From the NCBI RefSeq assembly GCF_008704495.1, contig NZ_CP023699.1, forward strand, positions 992,001 to 1,056,000: DNA of 64,000 nt, in the 5' to 3' direction. Below the pieces are notes generated by a model. It made no database searches, was not told the origin of the DNA, and saw nothing but the letters and a program-made list of their open reading frames with translations. Source of the stretch: Streptomyces kanamyceticus (lineage in GTDB: Bacteria > Actinomycetota > Actinomycetes > Streptomycetales > Streptomycetaceae). Of the stretch, positions 20,975-30,905 are shown piece after piece. The translations under genes were made by a program, and so were the position numbers. Position 1 is the first letter of the stretch, and each line of letters begins with the position of its first letter.

Positions 20975-23900
20975 TCAGCGACGCCGCCGCCACCATGTGA
21001 ACGCACCACCAACCACAGCGCTTGTGGCTTTCATCCACCAGTTTCCCGTTCCCGGTCCATAGGAGGAGATACCGCCTCTACCTCCGGTGACCCAAGGGCT
21101 GGGGGGCCTGAGTCCACGGCGCCTCACGTACGCCCCCATGCCACGGATGGCCAAGTTGCCGCCCCGATTCCAGGCCCGGGTGCGTACGCCCCATCCCCAG
21201 CGGATGGCCCGCCCGCCGATGCTGTTGCGGAAGCGGTTGCGGGCTCCTCCCCAGTTGACCCTGACCTTGGGCCAGCGGGGGCGCCAGCGGATGCGGCGGA
21301 AGCGACCGTCCAGGTCGGTGGCGCTGAGAGGTGCGTGTCGCACGTAGTCGTAGTTGTTGGCGCTGCCGCCGGGGACAGGGTCTGTCTGGAGAAATCGGCC
21401 GGTGACGGGATGGTAGAGGCGGGCCCCCATGAGGAGCTGGCCGCTGGGGGTGTTGTTGGAGCGTTGTTTGGCGCCGAGGTAGCCGTACGGAGTGGCCGGG
21501 GTGGCTGGGCTGTTGGTGGGGATGCCGAAGGGGTCGTACGCGTGGACGCGGGCTTCGGTGTCGTGGTTCAGGGTGGTCGTGACATCGTCGTGGAGATCGG
21601 CGAACTGCCAGTCGGTCTTGTCACCGGTGCTGATCGCGATGAGGTCGCCTGCGATGTCGTCGATGTAGCGGGTGCGAGTGCCGCTGGCGGTTTCGCTCCA
21701 CGCGGGGTTGTCGCCGCTGTCGCCGAAGTGGTCCTTCTGGGTGCCGGTGGTGGGCCAGTCGTTTCCGGCGCGGGTAGCGGTGGTGGCGGTGTCGCGGCGA
21801 CCCGCCGGGTCCAGGGTCCAGGTGGTGCGTCGGTCACCGCTCGTCTGCTGATGGACCAGGTCATTGGTGAAGTAGAGGGTGTCGGAGCCGGTGTAGGTGT
21901 CGTTGCCGGGGCTGTCGGTTCGGTCGATGGTGCGGGTGGTGCGGCCGAAGGCGTCGTACAGGTGACCGGGGTCCTGGAGGCGGTCGGCGCTGTCGTAGGT
22001 GTGCGACAGCTCGCTCTTCTGGCCGCGGCCGCAGGACTCGGCGGTGGTTCCGTCAGTGGTGTCTGTGGTGTCGGGCTGTTGGATCGTTTTGGCAGTGCGG
22101 TTGGTGTTGCGGTCCAGGGCGTACTGGGTGCGGGTGCACGCGCCGGTGCGGTCGGTGTCGTCGTGGCCGGTCAGCCGTCCGGTGTTGTCGTGGGCGTAGG
22201 TGTGGTGGTCGGCTTGGGTAGTGCGGGCGGCCCACTGGCCGTGGGTGTTGCTGGACTGCCAGTCGGACAGCAGCGTGGTGGTGCTTTCGCCCTGGCCGCG
22301 CGTGACGGTGCGGGCAGTGGTGTCGCCGGTGGTGTCCTGGGTGTCGGTGAGCGTGACGTCACCGGGCAGGCGCTGCTCGGTGAGGTTGCCGTCGAGGTCG
22401 TAGCGGCCGGTGAGGGTGCCTGCCATGGAGTCGGTGACCGAGGTGAGCAGGCCGCGGGGTTCCTTGCTGTGGTCGTAGGCGAGGGTGCGGGTGCCGCTGG
22501 GGTCACTGATCTCGGTTGGGCGGTCCAGGGTGTCGTGGCGTGTGGTGGTGAGGGTGTCGTGGCCGTCGGTGTAGCCGATGATCCGGCCGAGGCTGTCGTA
22601 GGTGGTGCGGACGCTCTTGCGGTCGTCATAACGCTGGGTGGTGGCGCGGCCGGTGGCGGGGTCGTATTCGGTGGTGACGTCGCGCACCGGGGCGCCGACC
22701 ACGAAGGGGATGCTCGTGCGTGTCAGACGGCCTGCCGCGTCGTAGGTCCGGACGGTGGTGCGGGTGGCGCCATTGGCGGTCTCGGTCGTCTTGGCGCTCT
22801 GGCCGTCGCGGGTGTACTCGGTGACCGTGACCGGGAGTTCACGGTTGCGGCCCTGGTCGGCGGGGGCGGCGGCATGCACCTTGCAGGTGAGGTCGGCCCA
22901 TTCGGGACGGCCTGCGCACCCTCCGCTGCCGGTGGCGGTCCAGTACTCGGTGAGGGTGGTGCCCGCGTCGTTGCCGTTGGAGGCGGGGTGGGTGGTCTTG
23001 GTGACGCGTCCCTGCGCGTCGTAGGCGGTGGTCTCGGTCAGGGCGAGGCCGTCGGGGTCGGTGACGGTGGTGACGGGCAGGCCCTTGGTCCAGTCGTAGG
23101 CCGTGGCCGTGGTGCGCGGCTCGACCGGCTGGCCGGAGGTTCCGGGCTGTTCTGCGGCGGTGCGCTCGCGGGTGACCAGGTCCTTGGCCTTGGCGGTGCC
23201 GTCGGTGGGACGGCCTTGGTCGAAGTCGCGGTGCACCCACGTGCGGGCCGGCACATCGCTGCCGTTCTTGAGGGCCGTCAGCCGGAGCGGTTCTCGGGTG
23301 TCGGTCTCGCGCAGGCCGTCGTCGCTGTACGTGGAGGAGGTGCCCAGCAGTTCGGCGCGCTCGTCGTTTGAGGCGTCGGTGAGCTGCAGGTCGCTCAGGC
23401 GGCTGTCGGCGTCCTCGCCCTGGCCGAGGGTGAGGGCGCGGTTGGCGGCGCTCAGCTGCCAGGTGGTGTTGCCGTGTTCGTCGTACTGGGTGCTGGTGAT
23501 GCCGCCGCCCGGCTCTGCGGTGTTGACCTGGCGGCCGGAAGCGTTGATGTAGGCGAGGGTGGCGCGGCGGTAAGAGCCGGAGGTCAGGTCCTCTCCGTTG
23601 CTGGAATCAGGGATCTGGTCAGGCGGGAAGACCGCGGTGGCGTCCGTGGGGGCATCGCTTTGGCCCCAGGTGTTGACGTCGGCGTGGCCCATGGCGTGCG
23701 GTGCCTGGCCGCCGGTGAGCGGGACGCCGTAGACCAGGGTGGTTTGCGCGGTGCCGGTGACCTCGGCGCGGGTGCCGGGCTTGAGGGTGGGGCGCCGGAC
23801 CTCCTTGAGGGTGCCCTCGCCCGCGTACTCGGGCTTGCCCGCCTTCCCGTACACCATGGTCCAGGGCTGGTCGGAGCCGTTCTGGTGGGTCAGGACGTGG

Positions 23901-26900
23901 CCCGAACCGTCGTAGCTGTAGCGGGTCTTGACGGCGGGGCTGATGCGCGGGTCCCACTGCTCGCGCAGCCGTCCGGTGGCGTCGTAGGCGTAGGAGGCGA
24001 CGGGCTGGGCAGTGGCCGCGGCCGCCCCGGGGTCGGCGGCCCACAGGCGCACTTCCTTGACCTGCCCGGATACGTCACCGAGCCGGTCCTGAGCGGCGGT
24101 GGTGGCGGGTGCGTAGACGTACTCCAGCATCCGGCATCCCGCGGTGGCGGGCTTGGTCTCACAGGTGGCCTGGGAGACGGCGCTGGTCGGGGCGATCACA
24201 TAGCGGGGGCGGGCCAGGCTCTTGCCGCCGACGGTGGTCTTCTCCCAGGTCTGACGGACGGTGGACTGGGATTCGGGCAGGTAGCTGGAGGCCACCTGCC
24301 AGGTGTCCGTGCCCGCGGTCCGCAAGAAGGTGGTGGCCATGCCGTCGGTGTCGGTCAGGGTGAAGTTGCCGGTGAGCGACCCGGTCAGGGTCAGGTCCTC
24401 GGCACCCGGCTCGGGCTTCCACTTGCCGCCCGGGGCCGCGGTGAAGCCGATCCCGGCCACCCCGTCCTCATCCGCGAAATCGACTTCGACCGAGGTGGCC
24501 GAGGTCTTCCGGAGGGCGGTGTAGTCCGACTCGCTGATCTCGGAGACGGTGCTGGCCAGCCAGCCCGGGCCGAAGACCGGTGCCACACCTTGTCGCTGAG
24601 CCGCAGTCTCCGAGCGGCGCGAGGCGAGGGTACGGGCGATGCTCATGTCCCACACCGAGGCATCCGTCTCGGAGAGGGTGAAGTTGCCGGTGAGCAGGTT
24701 CACGGTGCCCGGCCCCACCTCCTGGGTGGGTGACTGCCCGGCGTCCTTGTCCAGGGTGAGCTCATTGGCCGGGGAGACCCGGGTGCTCTCGCCCGCGGTG
24801 AAGACCGCGCGGACTTCGACGGTGCCGTTCTCGCCCAGGGTGTCGGCCACATTCCAGGTCAGCCCGGCCGGTTTGCCGCCCGGCGCGTCGATGGGCCATG
24901 CCGTGACGGGTTTGCCGTCCTTGGCCCAGCGCACATCACCGACCGGGACGTCCTTCCACTGGTCGGTCGCGCCGCGCCGCCACTGGTAGCGCACCTTGGT
25001 GTCCTGCGCCGAGCCCAGTGAGTCCAGCGCGGTACGCCGGGCCGAACGAGTGCCCTGTGACGGGGACTTGAGGGCCGCACCGTCCCCGGCCAGGAACTTG
25101 TAGGAGGCGGGCGCGGATTCGAGTCCGGCCCGGTTACGCGTCTTGGCCTGCACGGTGTGGGCGCCCGCGGGCACGGTCACCTTGACCCGGGAGGCCGAGG
25201 TGGTGACGATCTCCTTCCACGGCTGGTTGTCCCAGCGCCACAACAGCGACTCCCGGTGCAGCCCCGACGGAGTGAGGGTGAGTTCGCCGGTGTAGCCGCC
25301 CTTGCCATCGGGTGCCCCGCCCCAGGTGTTCGGCGGGAAGTCGGTGGAGGTGATCTTCGGGACCGGGGGCTTGGCGGTCAGGACCCGGAAGGAGAGCCAC
25401 GGGCTCCATCCCGACCAGGCATGCCCGTCCCACACCCGGGCCTTGAAGGCGTAGGCGCCGTCCTCCTCCAGCTTGCCCGCGGGCACCCTCCAGCTCTGCT
25501 TTGTGCCCGAGGCGCCCTTGGTCGTGCCTTCCAGGTACTTGACCCCGCCGGGCTTGTTCAGCTGCCAGCCCACCGTCAGCTGCCCGCCATCCGCATCGAC
25601 CGGGGTGACGGTGGCCGTCGGGGTCGTGCTGGTGGTCCACCACCAGCCCGTCTTGTCGGCGCGTTGAGGCACCATGACCGGCCTGGCCGGGGTGTTGGGC
25701 ACAGTGTTGTACGTGACCGCAAGCACCGGCGGGTTCGAGCCCTCCGCCGAGGAGACCCGCTTCCAGAAGTACGGGTCTTTCTCGTTCGAGGCTTGCACCC
25801 CGGCATAGAGCGGGGTGTTCTGCTTGGCGGCGGCGAAGTCCCTCACCAACGCGCTGGCATCCGCCGTAATCCATCCCGGATTACAGGGCTTGGGCCCCTT
25901 GGTCTGAGTAGAGGTGGCATACTTCTTCACCCACGCGGGCTGCTTGGCCCACCGCGCACTGGCATCCGACTTCCCCGTCGACCACACATCCCAGCCGCGC
26001 GCCTGGCACGACCAGGAGTGGTGGTTGAAGAACTTCAGCTCCCCCTTGAGGATCTGCTTGCCCTTCACCTTCGCCGCGTTGAAGGCGAGCAGCGAGCGGG
26101 CGACCTGGCCCGAGCCGTTGTTGCCCCACTTCAGCTCCGTGGCCCGCGACTGGTCGGAGGTATAGCCCTGCTGCACGAAGGTGTCGAAGGACGGGCCGAA
26201 GTTGACCGCCGGGTCCACGGTCACCGGAAAACGGGTGTCCTTGTCGGCAAGGAAGGTGTCGTCGAGGTCCAGGCGCATCACCGCCCCGTCGGTCACCGGC
26301 TTGAAGCGGGTGTTGACCGGCTCGATGTCTTCGGGCTCCTTGGAGCGCGCATCGATCTCGTCGTCCCAGGCGATGGCGGCGCCGATCTCGCCCAGTTCCC
26401 GTCCCTGCCCGTCGACCAGGTCTTGGCCACCGTCCGGGGCGGGCTTGAGCGAGAGCTTCTGGCCGCGCAGCGTAAGTGCGAGGGATTCCAACTCCCGCGC
26501 GGCATCCCGGTCACGGACGGTGAACGACTCCTGCACCCCGGTCCGGGTGACCTCCACATTTACATCCAGGCCCGGCCGCACGTCCTTGTAGAGTGCCCGG
26601 CCGCCCTCCAGTACCGGCTGTGGCAGGACACCCGGCCAGCCCTGCCCCACTCGGTGGCCGCCGCTGCCGAGCGAGAACAGCTGCCCGTCAGCACCACCGT
26701 CCGACAACCGCACGCCCAGCGGGTGCGCCTTGGGCGCCACCGTCCCGTCCGCACCCGCCGCCAACGCGGTGTCGATCTCGCGCCAGGCACCTTTCTCCTT
26801 GAAGCGCAGCGGCCCGGCCGACTGCTGCAACTCCAACGTGCCATCCGGCTGGGCCCACATCGTTGCGAATTCCGTGCGCTCGGACAGGACCTCGACCGGA

Positions 26901-27172
26901 CGATCCTGCAAGCGGGCTGTCAGCAGCGCGGACGCCTCATCCGGGGCCTGCGCCCGCCCCCGCTGCCGCAGTTCCTCGGCTGTCGCGGAGCGTGTCGGGC
27001 GTAGTTGTACCGCACCGGCGTCAGTCGCAAGGGCGCATTCCCCCGCCAGCATCGCGGCCAGGGCCAGCGCGGTCCGCGCCGTCCAGCGCAACCAGCGCGC
27101 AGAGCGCACCGGTCGGCGTTCATCAGCTACGGACCACTCCACGGCAACCTCACCAAGCGTGACGAATTCCAT
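20975..27172 (-). CDS. Secreted Rhs/WapA-type polymorphic toxin with Arg/Trp-rich C-terminal tail
   Basis: About 2065 aa. The N-terminus has a Sec-type signal (WLRWTARTALALAAMLAGEC, then ALATDAGA). A DNRLRE-like beta domain (about 300-470) and Fn3-like modules follow. A long array of RHS/YD repeats comes next (for example YDAQGRVTKT, YDSLGRIIGY, YDLDGNLTEQ). The Rhs core ends at GRFLQTDPVPGGSANNYDY and TDLDGRF. The 107 residues after that are the variable tip: 24 Arg, 2 Lys, 11 Trp and no Asp or Glu, with no recognised toxin fold. Such proteins deliver the tip into competing cells. The start is uncertain: ATG 27172 or 27196, or GTG 27142, which has the best ribosome site. Confidence 0.88.
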   Translation of the reverse strand: MEFVTLGEVAVEWSVADERRPVRSARWLRWTARTALALAAMLAGECALATDAGAVQLRPTRSATAEELRQRGRAQAPDEASALLTARLQDRPVEVLSERTEFATMWAQPDGTLELQQSAGPLRFKEKGAWREIDTALAAGADGTVAPKAHPLGVRLSDGGADGQLFSLGSGGHRVGQGWPGVLPQPVLEGGRALYKDVRPGLDVNVEVTRTGVQESFTVRDRDAARELESLALTLRGQKLSLKPAPDGGQDLVDGQGRELGEIGAAIAWDDEIDARSKEPEDIEPVNTRFKPVTDGAVMRLDLDDTFLADKDTRFPVTVDPAVNFGPSFDTFVQQGYTSDQSRATELKWGNNGSGQVARSLLAFNAAKVKGKQILKGELKFFNHHSWSCQARGWDVWSTGKSDASARWAKQPAWVKKYATSTQTKGPKPCNPGWITADASALVRDFAAAKQNTPLYAGVQASNEKDPYFWKRVSSAEGSNPPVLAVTYNTVPNTPARPVMVPQRADKTGWWWTTSTTPTATVTPVDADGGQLTVGWQLNKPGGVKYLEGTTKGASGTKQSWRVPAGKLEEDGAYAFKARVWDGHAWSGWSPWLSFRVLTAKPPVPKITSTDFPPNTWGGAPDGKGGYTGELTLTPSGLHRESLLWRWDNQPWKEIVTTSASRVKVTVPAGAHTVQAKTRNRAGLESAPASYKFLAGDGAALKSPSQGTRSARRTALDSLGSAQDTKVRYQWRRGATDQWKDVPVGDVRWAKDGKPVTAWPIDAPGGKPAGLTWNVADTLGENGTVEVRAVFTAGESTRVSPANELTLDKDAGQSPTQEVGPGTVNLLTGNFTLSETDASVWDMSIARTLASRRSETAAQRQGVAPVFGPGWLASTVSEISESDYTALRKTSATSVEVDFADEDGVAGIGFTAAPGGKWKPEPGAEDLTLTGSLTGNFTLTDTDGMATTFLRTAGTDTWQVASSYLPESQSTVRQTWEKTTVGGKSLARPRYVIAPTSAVSQATCETKPATAGCRMLEYVYAPATTAAQDRLGDVSGQVKEVRLWAADPGAAAATAQPVASYAYDATGRLREQWDPRISPAVKTRYSYDGSGHVLTHQNGSDQPWTMVYGKAGKPEYAGEGTLKEVRRPTLKPGTRAEVTGTAQTTLVYGVPLTGGQAPHAMGHADVNTWGQSDAPTDATAVFPPDQIPDSSNGEDLTSGSYRRATLAYINASGRQVNTAEPGGGITSTQYDEHGNTTWQLSAANRALTLGQGEDADSRLSDLQLTDASNDERAELLGTSSTYSDDGLRETDTREPLRLTALKNGSDVPARTWVHRDFDQGRPTDGTAKAKDLVTRERTAAEQPGTSGQPVEPRTTATAYDWTKGLPVTTVTDPDGLALTETTAYDAQGRVTKTTHPASNGNDAGTTLTEYWTATGSGGCAGRPEWADLTCKVHAAAPADQGRNRELPVTVTEYTRDGQSAKTTETANGATRTTVRTYDAAGRLTRTSIPFVVGAPVRDVTTEYDPATGRATTQRYDDRKSVRTTYDSLGRIIGYTDGHDTLTTTRHDTLDRPTEISDPSGTRTLAYDHSKEPRGLLTSVTDSMAGTLTGRYDLDGNLTEQRLPGDVTLTDTQDTTGDTTARTVTRGQGESTTTLLSDWQSSNTHGQWAARTTQADHHTYAHDNTGRLTGHDDTDRTGACTRTQYALDRNTNRTAKTIQQPDTTDTTDGTTAESCGRGQKSELSHTYDSADRLQDPGHLYDAFGRTTRTIDRTDSPGNDTYTGSDTLYFTNDLVHQQTSGDRRTTWTLDPAGRRDTATTATRAGNDWPTTGTQKDHFGDSGDNPAWSETASGTRTRYIDDIAGDLIAISTGDKTDWQFADLHDDVTTTLNHDTEARVHAYDPFGIPTNSPATPATPYGYLGAKQRSNNTPSGQLLMGARLYHPVTGRFLQTDPVPGGSANNYDYVRHAPLSATDLDGRFRRIRWRPRWPKVRVNWGGARNRFRNSIGGRAIRWGWGVRTRAWNRGGNLAIRGMGAYVRRRGLRPPSPWVTGGRGGISSYGPGTGNWWMKATSAVVGGAFTWWRRRR

Positions 27173-27598
27173 ATTTTCGTCACAACAAGTCACCATTTGT
27201 GATCTTGTCGAATCCTCATGGCATCGCATTCACCCGGACGGCAGTGAAGGACCCGCACGGCCCACCCGGGCAGCGCGGTAGACATCAGCGCGTCTATGCG
27301 GCTGGGCTGTGCAGTAGCCCTACGGAGAGCACGCGAGGAAACTCCGCCGCCCACACTCTCGGCGCCAGGGCCGTCGCTGGATGCACGGACGCGTGCATCG
27401 CCTGGATGACCAACGAGGAGCGCGCCGACCGCGAGGAGACAGAACGCGAGCACGCCAAGGGTGACCGAGAGGAGGCGCTACGTCGAAGCTGCCACTCATG
27501 CCACAGAACGCATCGGAAGCCCGAGCCGCATCGCCAAGAGACAAGCAGGCCGCCAGAGCGTCAGTCTCCACGACACGGCCAAGATCGTGTTTCGAGCT
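27173..27598. other. Upstream region of the Rhs gene, no convincing gene
   Basis: The first 60 bp upstream of the Rhs start are AT-rich for this genome (TTTTCGTCACAACAAGTCACC region) and probably hold its promoter. Two overlapping frames exist, 27190-27453 minus and 27199-27615 plus. The plus frame contains MTNEERADREETEREHAKGD, which could be a gene remnant, but neither has a ribosome site or family similarity. Confidence 0.4.
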
Positions 27599-29204
27599 CT
27601 AAGCTTGTCCTTTAACCTCTGACCTCGAACGTCACGTCGTACGCGCTCACTCGTCCGGGGTTCGCAGGGCAGGCGGACGGCCTTCGCATGAGCATGCGTT
27701 CCGCCACGGAATCACGTTCATACGAAGGCCGCAGAGGTGAGTGTGCTGGACCACGATGCCCGGCGGGACGCGTTCGACTTCACGTCACGCTTCCGGGAAG
27801 ACCTATTCGACTGCCTGACCGCGCGCGGGGACGAGTTGTTCGACCTCACCGATGCGTTGCTGTGTGCGGACGGGCCGGTGACGGCGCCGGTGGACCTGAC
27901 GCTGGTGGCCGAGCACCCGCGCGGGCACGGCGCCATGTATGACGCGCTGAACAGCGGGAACGTGGACGTTCCGAGGCTTCGGCAGGTGCTGGCGGGCCTG
28001 CCGAAGCCACGGGCCGCCGACGGGCGCCTGGTCCTCGCGGTCGACGTCAGCAACTGGCTCCGCCCGGACTCCCCGACCAGCGCGGACCGTCTGTTCTGTC
28101 ACGTCTACGGCCGCAGCGGACGAACCTCGGACCAGTTCATTCCCGGCTGGCCGTACTCGTTCGTCGCGGCCCTGGAGTCGGGCCGAACGTCCTGGTGCCA
28201 ACTCCTGGACGCCGTGCGGCTCGGGCCGGACGACGACGTCGCCGAGGTCACCGCGGCCCAGGTTCGCCGGGTGGTCACCGACCTCATCGAGATGGGCCGC
28301 TGGCACTTCGGCGACCGCGACATCCTCATCGTCTTCGACGCCGGCTACGACGCTCCGCGCATGGCCCACCTCCTCGACGGCCTCCCGGTCGAGGTGCTGG
28401 GACGGATGCGCGCCGACCGCGTCATGCGACGGCCGACGCCCTCGCTCAAGGAGTACGCTCTGGCCTACCCCCTGGGCGGGCGACCGCCGAGGCACGGCAA
28501 GGAGTTCCGCTTCGCCAAACCAGAGACCTGGGGCGAGCCGGATGCGGCAACGGTCCAGGTCACCGACCGGTACGGCTCCGCCCGCGCGATGGCCTGGGAC
28601 CGTATCCATCCACGGTTGACCACCCGCTCTGCCTGGATCGACCACCGCGGCGAACTCCACATCATCGAGGGCACCTTAATCCGGCTCCAGGTCGACCGCC
28701 TGCCCGGCGGCAACGACCCGCTGCCCCTCTGGCTGTGGTCGTCGGCCACCGGCCTGAGCGGTGAGGACATCGACGTGCGCTGGCAGGCGTTCCTGCGCAG
28801 GTTCGACCTGGAGCACACCTTCCGCATGATCAAGCAGACGCTCGGCTGGACCCGGCCGAAGCTCCGCACTCCAGAGGCCGGTGACCGCTGGACGTGGCTC
28901 GTGATCGCCGCCCACACCCAACTCCGGCTCACCCGTGAAGCCGCGGCGGACCTTCGCCGCCCCTGGGAAAGGCCAGCCGAGCCCGCACGGCTCACCCCCG
29001 CCCGGGTCCGCCGGGGGTTTCGGAACCTCCGCCCTCACCTGCACTGCCCGGCCCGTGCGCCGAAACCCTCAACTCCCGGTCCTGGACGTCCGCTTGGTTC
29101 GAAGAACCGTCGCCCCACGACCCACTACGACGTCGGGAAATCGACCAGGCGCCCCGAGAGCATCATCGAACGCGACAGCCTCAGAGGTTAAAAGACAAGC
29201 TTAG
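27599..29204 (+). mobile_element. Insertion sequence, 1606 bp, with 24-bp terminal inverted repeats
   Basis: The left end CTAAGCTTGTCCTTTAACCT (continuing to 27622) and the right end at 29181-29204 are inverted repeats matching at 23 of 24 positions. The single long gene inside encodes a DDE transposase, whose TAA stop lies within the right repeat. A clean target duplication is not visible. It inserted 426 bp upstream of the Rhs start, so it may have replaced part of the original upstream region. Confidence 0.85.
27737..29191 (+). CDS. IS transposase, DDE superfamily (NF041680/IS701-like)
   Basis: A 484-aa transposase. The catalytic acidic residues probably lie in LVLAVDVSNWLRPD (first Asp), ILIVFDAGYDAPRMA (second Asp) and FDLEHTFRMIKQTLGW (Glu), the usual DDE arrangement of actinobacterial IS701-like enzymes. 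The C-terminus ends with PGRPLGSKNRRP and a short basic tail. The start is GTG 27737. The frame is intact and the terminal repeats are present, so the element may be active. Confidence 0.88.
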   Translation: MSVLDHDARRDAFDFTSRFREDLFDCLTARGDELFDLTDALLCADGPVTAPVDLTLVAEHPRGHGAMYDALNSGNVDVPRLRQVLAGLPKPRAADGRLVLAVDVSNWLRPDSPTSADRLFCHVYGRSGRTSDQFIPGWPYSFVAALESGRTSWCQLLDAVRLGPDDDVAEVTAAQVRRVVTDLIEMGRWHFGDRDILIVFDAGYDAPRMAHLLDGLPVEVLGRMRADRVMRRPTPSLKEYALAYPLGGRPPRHGKEFRFAKPETWGEPDAATVQVTDRYGSARAMAWDRIHPRLTTRSAWIDHRGELHIIEGTLIRLQVDRLPGGNDPLPLWLWSSATGLSGEDIDVRWQAFLRRFDLEHTFRMIKQTLGWTRPKLRTPEAGDRWTWLVIAAHTQLRLTREAAADLRRPWERPAEPARLTPARVRRGFRNLRPHLHCPARAPKPSTPGPGRPLGSKNRRPTTHYDVGKSTRRPESIIERDSLRG

Positions 29205-29314
29205 CTGAGGCCAGCACCGCGCGTTACCGCTTCCGCCACGAACGCCAGTGCCTGTGGATCCCCACCACAAAGCCGCGTGATCAACCGCACCTGCGAACCT
29301 TCGCGGTCAACGCA

Positions 29315-29791
29315 CTAGCGCGAGCTGTGGGGACCTTTACTCACCAGGTCTTCCACCGTGCAGTCACGGCCGATCTGTTCGAGCAAGAGCGTCAATAGCT
29401 CGCGTGCGGTGATGCGTAGGTTGCCCCAGTAGAGGGCACGGGCATTCGTCACGCCAGTCGATATCAGCCACGCCTCGCGAGCGTCCTCAAGAGTATCGTA
29501 TTCGGGATCTGCCTTGAGTGGAGCAAACAGCTCGGACTCCGACCGATTCTTTAATGCATCCAGAATGCCTGACAAGGGGAGCCTGGGAATATCGGAAGGA
29601 TCGGAATCGACAGTTAAGGAGTAGCTGGCCACGAAGACCAACGCCGCGACTCTCCTCCCGAAGGCTCGCGGTTCGACCTCCCATACCGTGCAGCGGTGGA
29701 TCAGGTGGAATGAGAGCTTCTCATCCTCTTCAATGAGCGACATGAAGGCCTTGCCGATCTCTCGGCAAGACCTTATGCGGAAGCTTGTCAC
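29315..29791 (-). CDS. Hypothetical protein, lower GC than its surroundings
   Basis: A 158-aa protein, not recognised. It contains KAFMSLIEEDEKLSFHLIHR near the N-terminus, an acidic middle, and GNLRITARELLTLLLEQIGR near the C-terminus, probably mainly helical and soluble. GTG 29791 was chosen because GGGGAGAG lies 6 nt upstream; the frame is open to 29833. Codon usage is more AT-tolerant than in the chromosome, suggesting transfer. It lies on the minus strand just after a frameshifted secreted-protein gene, and the two may be a unit. Confidence 0.6.
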   Translation of the reverse strand: MTSFRIRSCREIGKAFMSLIEEDEKLSFHLIHRCTVWEVEPRAFGRRVAALVFVASYSLTVDSDPSDIPRLPLSGILDALKNRSESELFAPLKADPEYDTLEDAREAWLISTGVTNARALYWGNLRITARELLTLLLEQIGRDCTVEDLVSKGPHSSR

Positions 29792-29823
29792 GGACACTCT
29801 CTCCCCAAGCCAGGCGAGGACCC

Positions 29824-30329
29824 CTAGAGGCACTTCACGAACAGCGCATCACTGTCCACTTTCGCCGTTTTATTCTCGTGGTGAATGAAGGCGCCAATTA
29901 CCCTTGTGCGGTAGGCGTCTGATTGAGGTTTGCAGTCCTTGATGGGAGTAGCGCTTTTGGCGGAGGGCAATCGAAGTGCCGCTTCCCCTCGCGGATGGTG
30001 ACCCATGTTCCGGGGCCTGGGCCGTACTGATCGTAGCGCTGAAGTTCGGTTTGATGGGCGCAGGCATCGGGTGGGGTCGGCTTGCACTTCTTGATCCCGC
30101 CAGTCCCTGTGACGGTGTCGCCGCTGTAGTTCGGTTTGAACGCGGATAGGTAACATTCGACTTTGTGTGCGGGGTCTTCCCCGATAGTGACCGGCAGTTC
30201 GCGTTCCTGCGGATCGTCTGTGTCCGCGACGGCCGATAACGGAGCGAGCGCCACTGAGGCCACAGCGGCGATGACGAGTGATAGAAATCTTAAGTATCTT
30301 CGATGGTCAAGGTTCCTGGTGTACGGCAT
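29824..30329 (-). pseudogene. Secreted hypothetical protein with an apparent frameshift
   Basis: ATG 30329 opens a protein with a signal peptide (RYLRFLSLVIAAVASVALAP, then LSAVADTDD). The domain that follows has cysteines in KVECYLSAF, GIKKCKPT, PDACAHQTE and HFDCPPPK. At an AAAA run (about 29953-29957) the good reading moves to another frame, which continues SATPIKDCKPQSDAYRTRVI to the TAG at 29824, with more cysteines. A -1 shift at CCAAAAG would join them into about 168 aa. It may be a pseudogene, a sequencing error or programmed slippage. Function is unknown. Confidence 0.5.
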
Positions 30330-30905
30330 CTAGGCGTCGACCTTCCCCTGAGCGTAGCGATTGGTGACCTTCTTACGAAACGTGCAGTGTCGCATCTTTC
30401 ACGGTAGTAGCGATGCGGTGCCTCTCTCGCTACTGGCGCACCAGTCCACCTTAATTAATGGGGCATTTCAACGCCGACTTGCACACCAGTGGAGATTGGC
30501 CGGAAAGGAACGCCCCCCCCTGGCGGCGGAATGTGATCTTCATCGGCGAGAGGTGCTGGCAGGAATAGCCCACAGTGGAACTACGTCAAGGATATTTAGA
30601 CTCAACTTCATATGGCGGTGAAGGCGAGGAAGTTTTCGGGCTTGCTCGGGGCGAGTCTGACACCGGCCATGGTGGTTCCTACCCACGGTGATGGAGGCGG
30701 TCCGCGTGCCGTTCACGGGCGAAGCGGCTGCCGCTACCAGACTTCTGCTCGCGCTGCGGACAGGGGCGTTCACGCTCACCGAGGATCGTGACGGGTCCAA
30801 GGGCGCCACCGGTCTGCTCCGCGAGGCATATTCAGCTCGTTGGCGGGCCAGCGTTACCCCAGAGCTCCAACACCTCGATTATGAGTCGACGAACAGGACG
30901 CCTAC
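30330..30905. other. Intergenic stretch, no convincing gene
   Basis: About 575 bp between divergent genes, AT-richer than the flanks and containing TTAATTAA near 30451. A plus-strand frame from 30688 has fair codon bias for about 70 codons (VPFTGEAAAATRLLLALRTG) and could be the remnant of a small gene, but it is broken relative to the gene downstream and has no recognised homology. Promoters for the flanking genes should lie here. Confidence 0.4.

Noticed and set aside
20933..23371. 812-codon plus-strand frame, Gly/Val-rich
   Set aside because: It is antisense to the Rhs repeats; the composition is the complement of RHS codons, and no ribosome site is present.
27190..27453. Short minus-strand frame with a hydrophobic start (MLAFCLLAVGALLVGH)
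   Set aside because: The hydrophobic stretch resembles a signal peptide, but there is no ribosome site, the rest is low quality, and the opposite strand reads as a charged repeat; it is not supportable as a gene.
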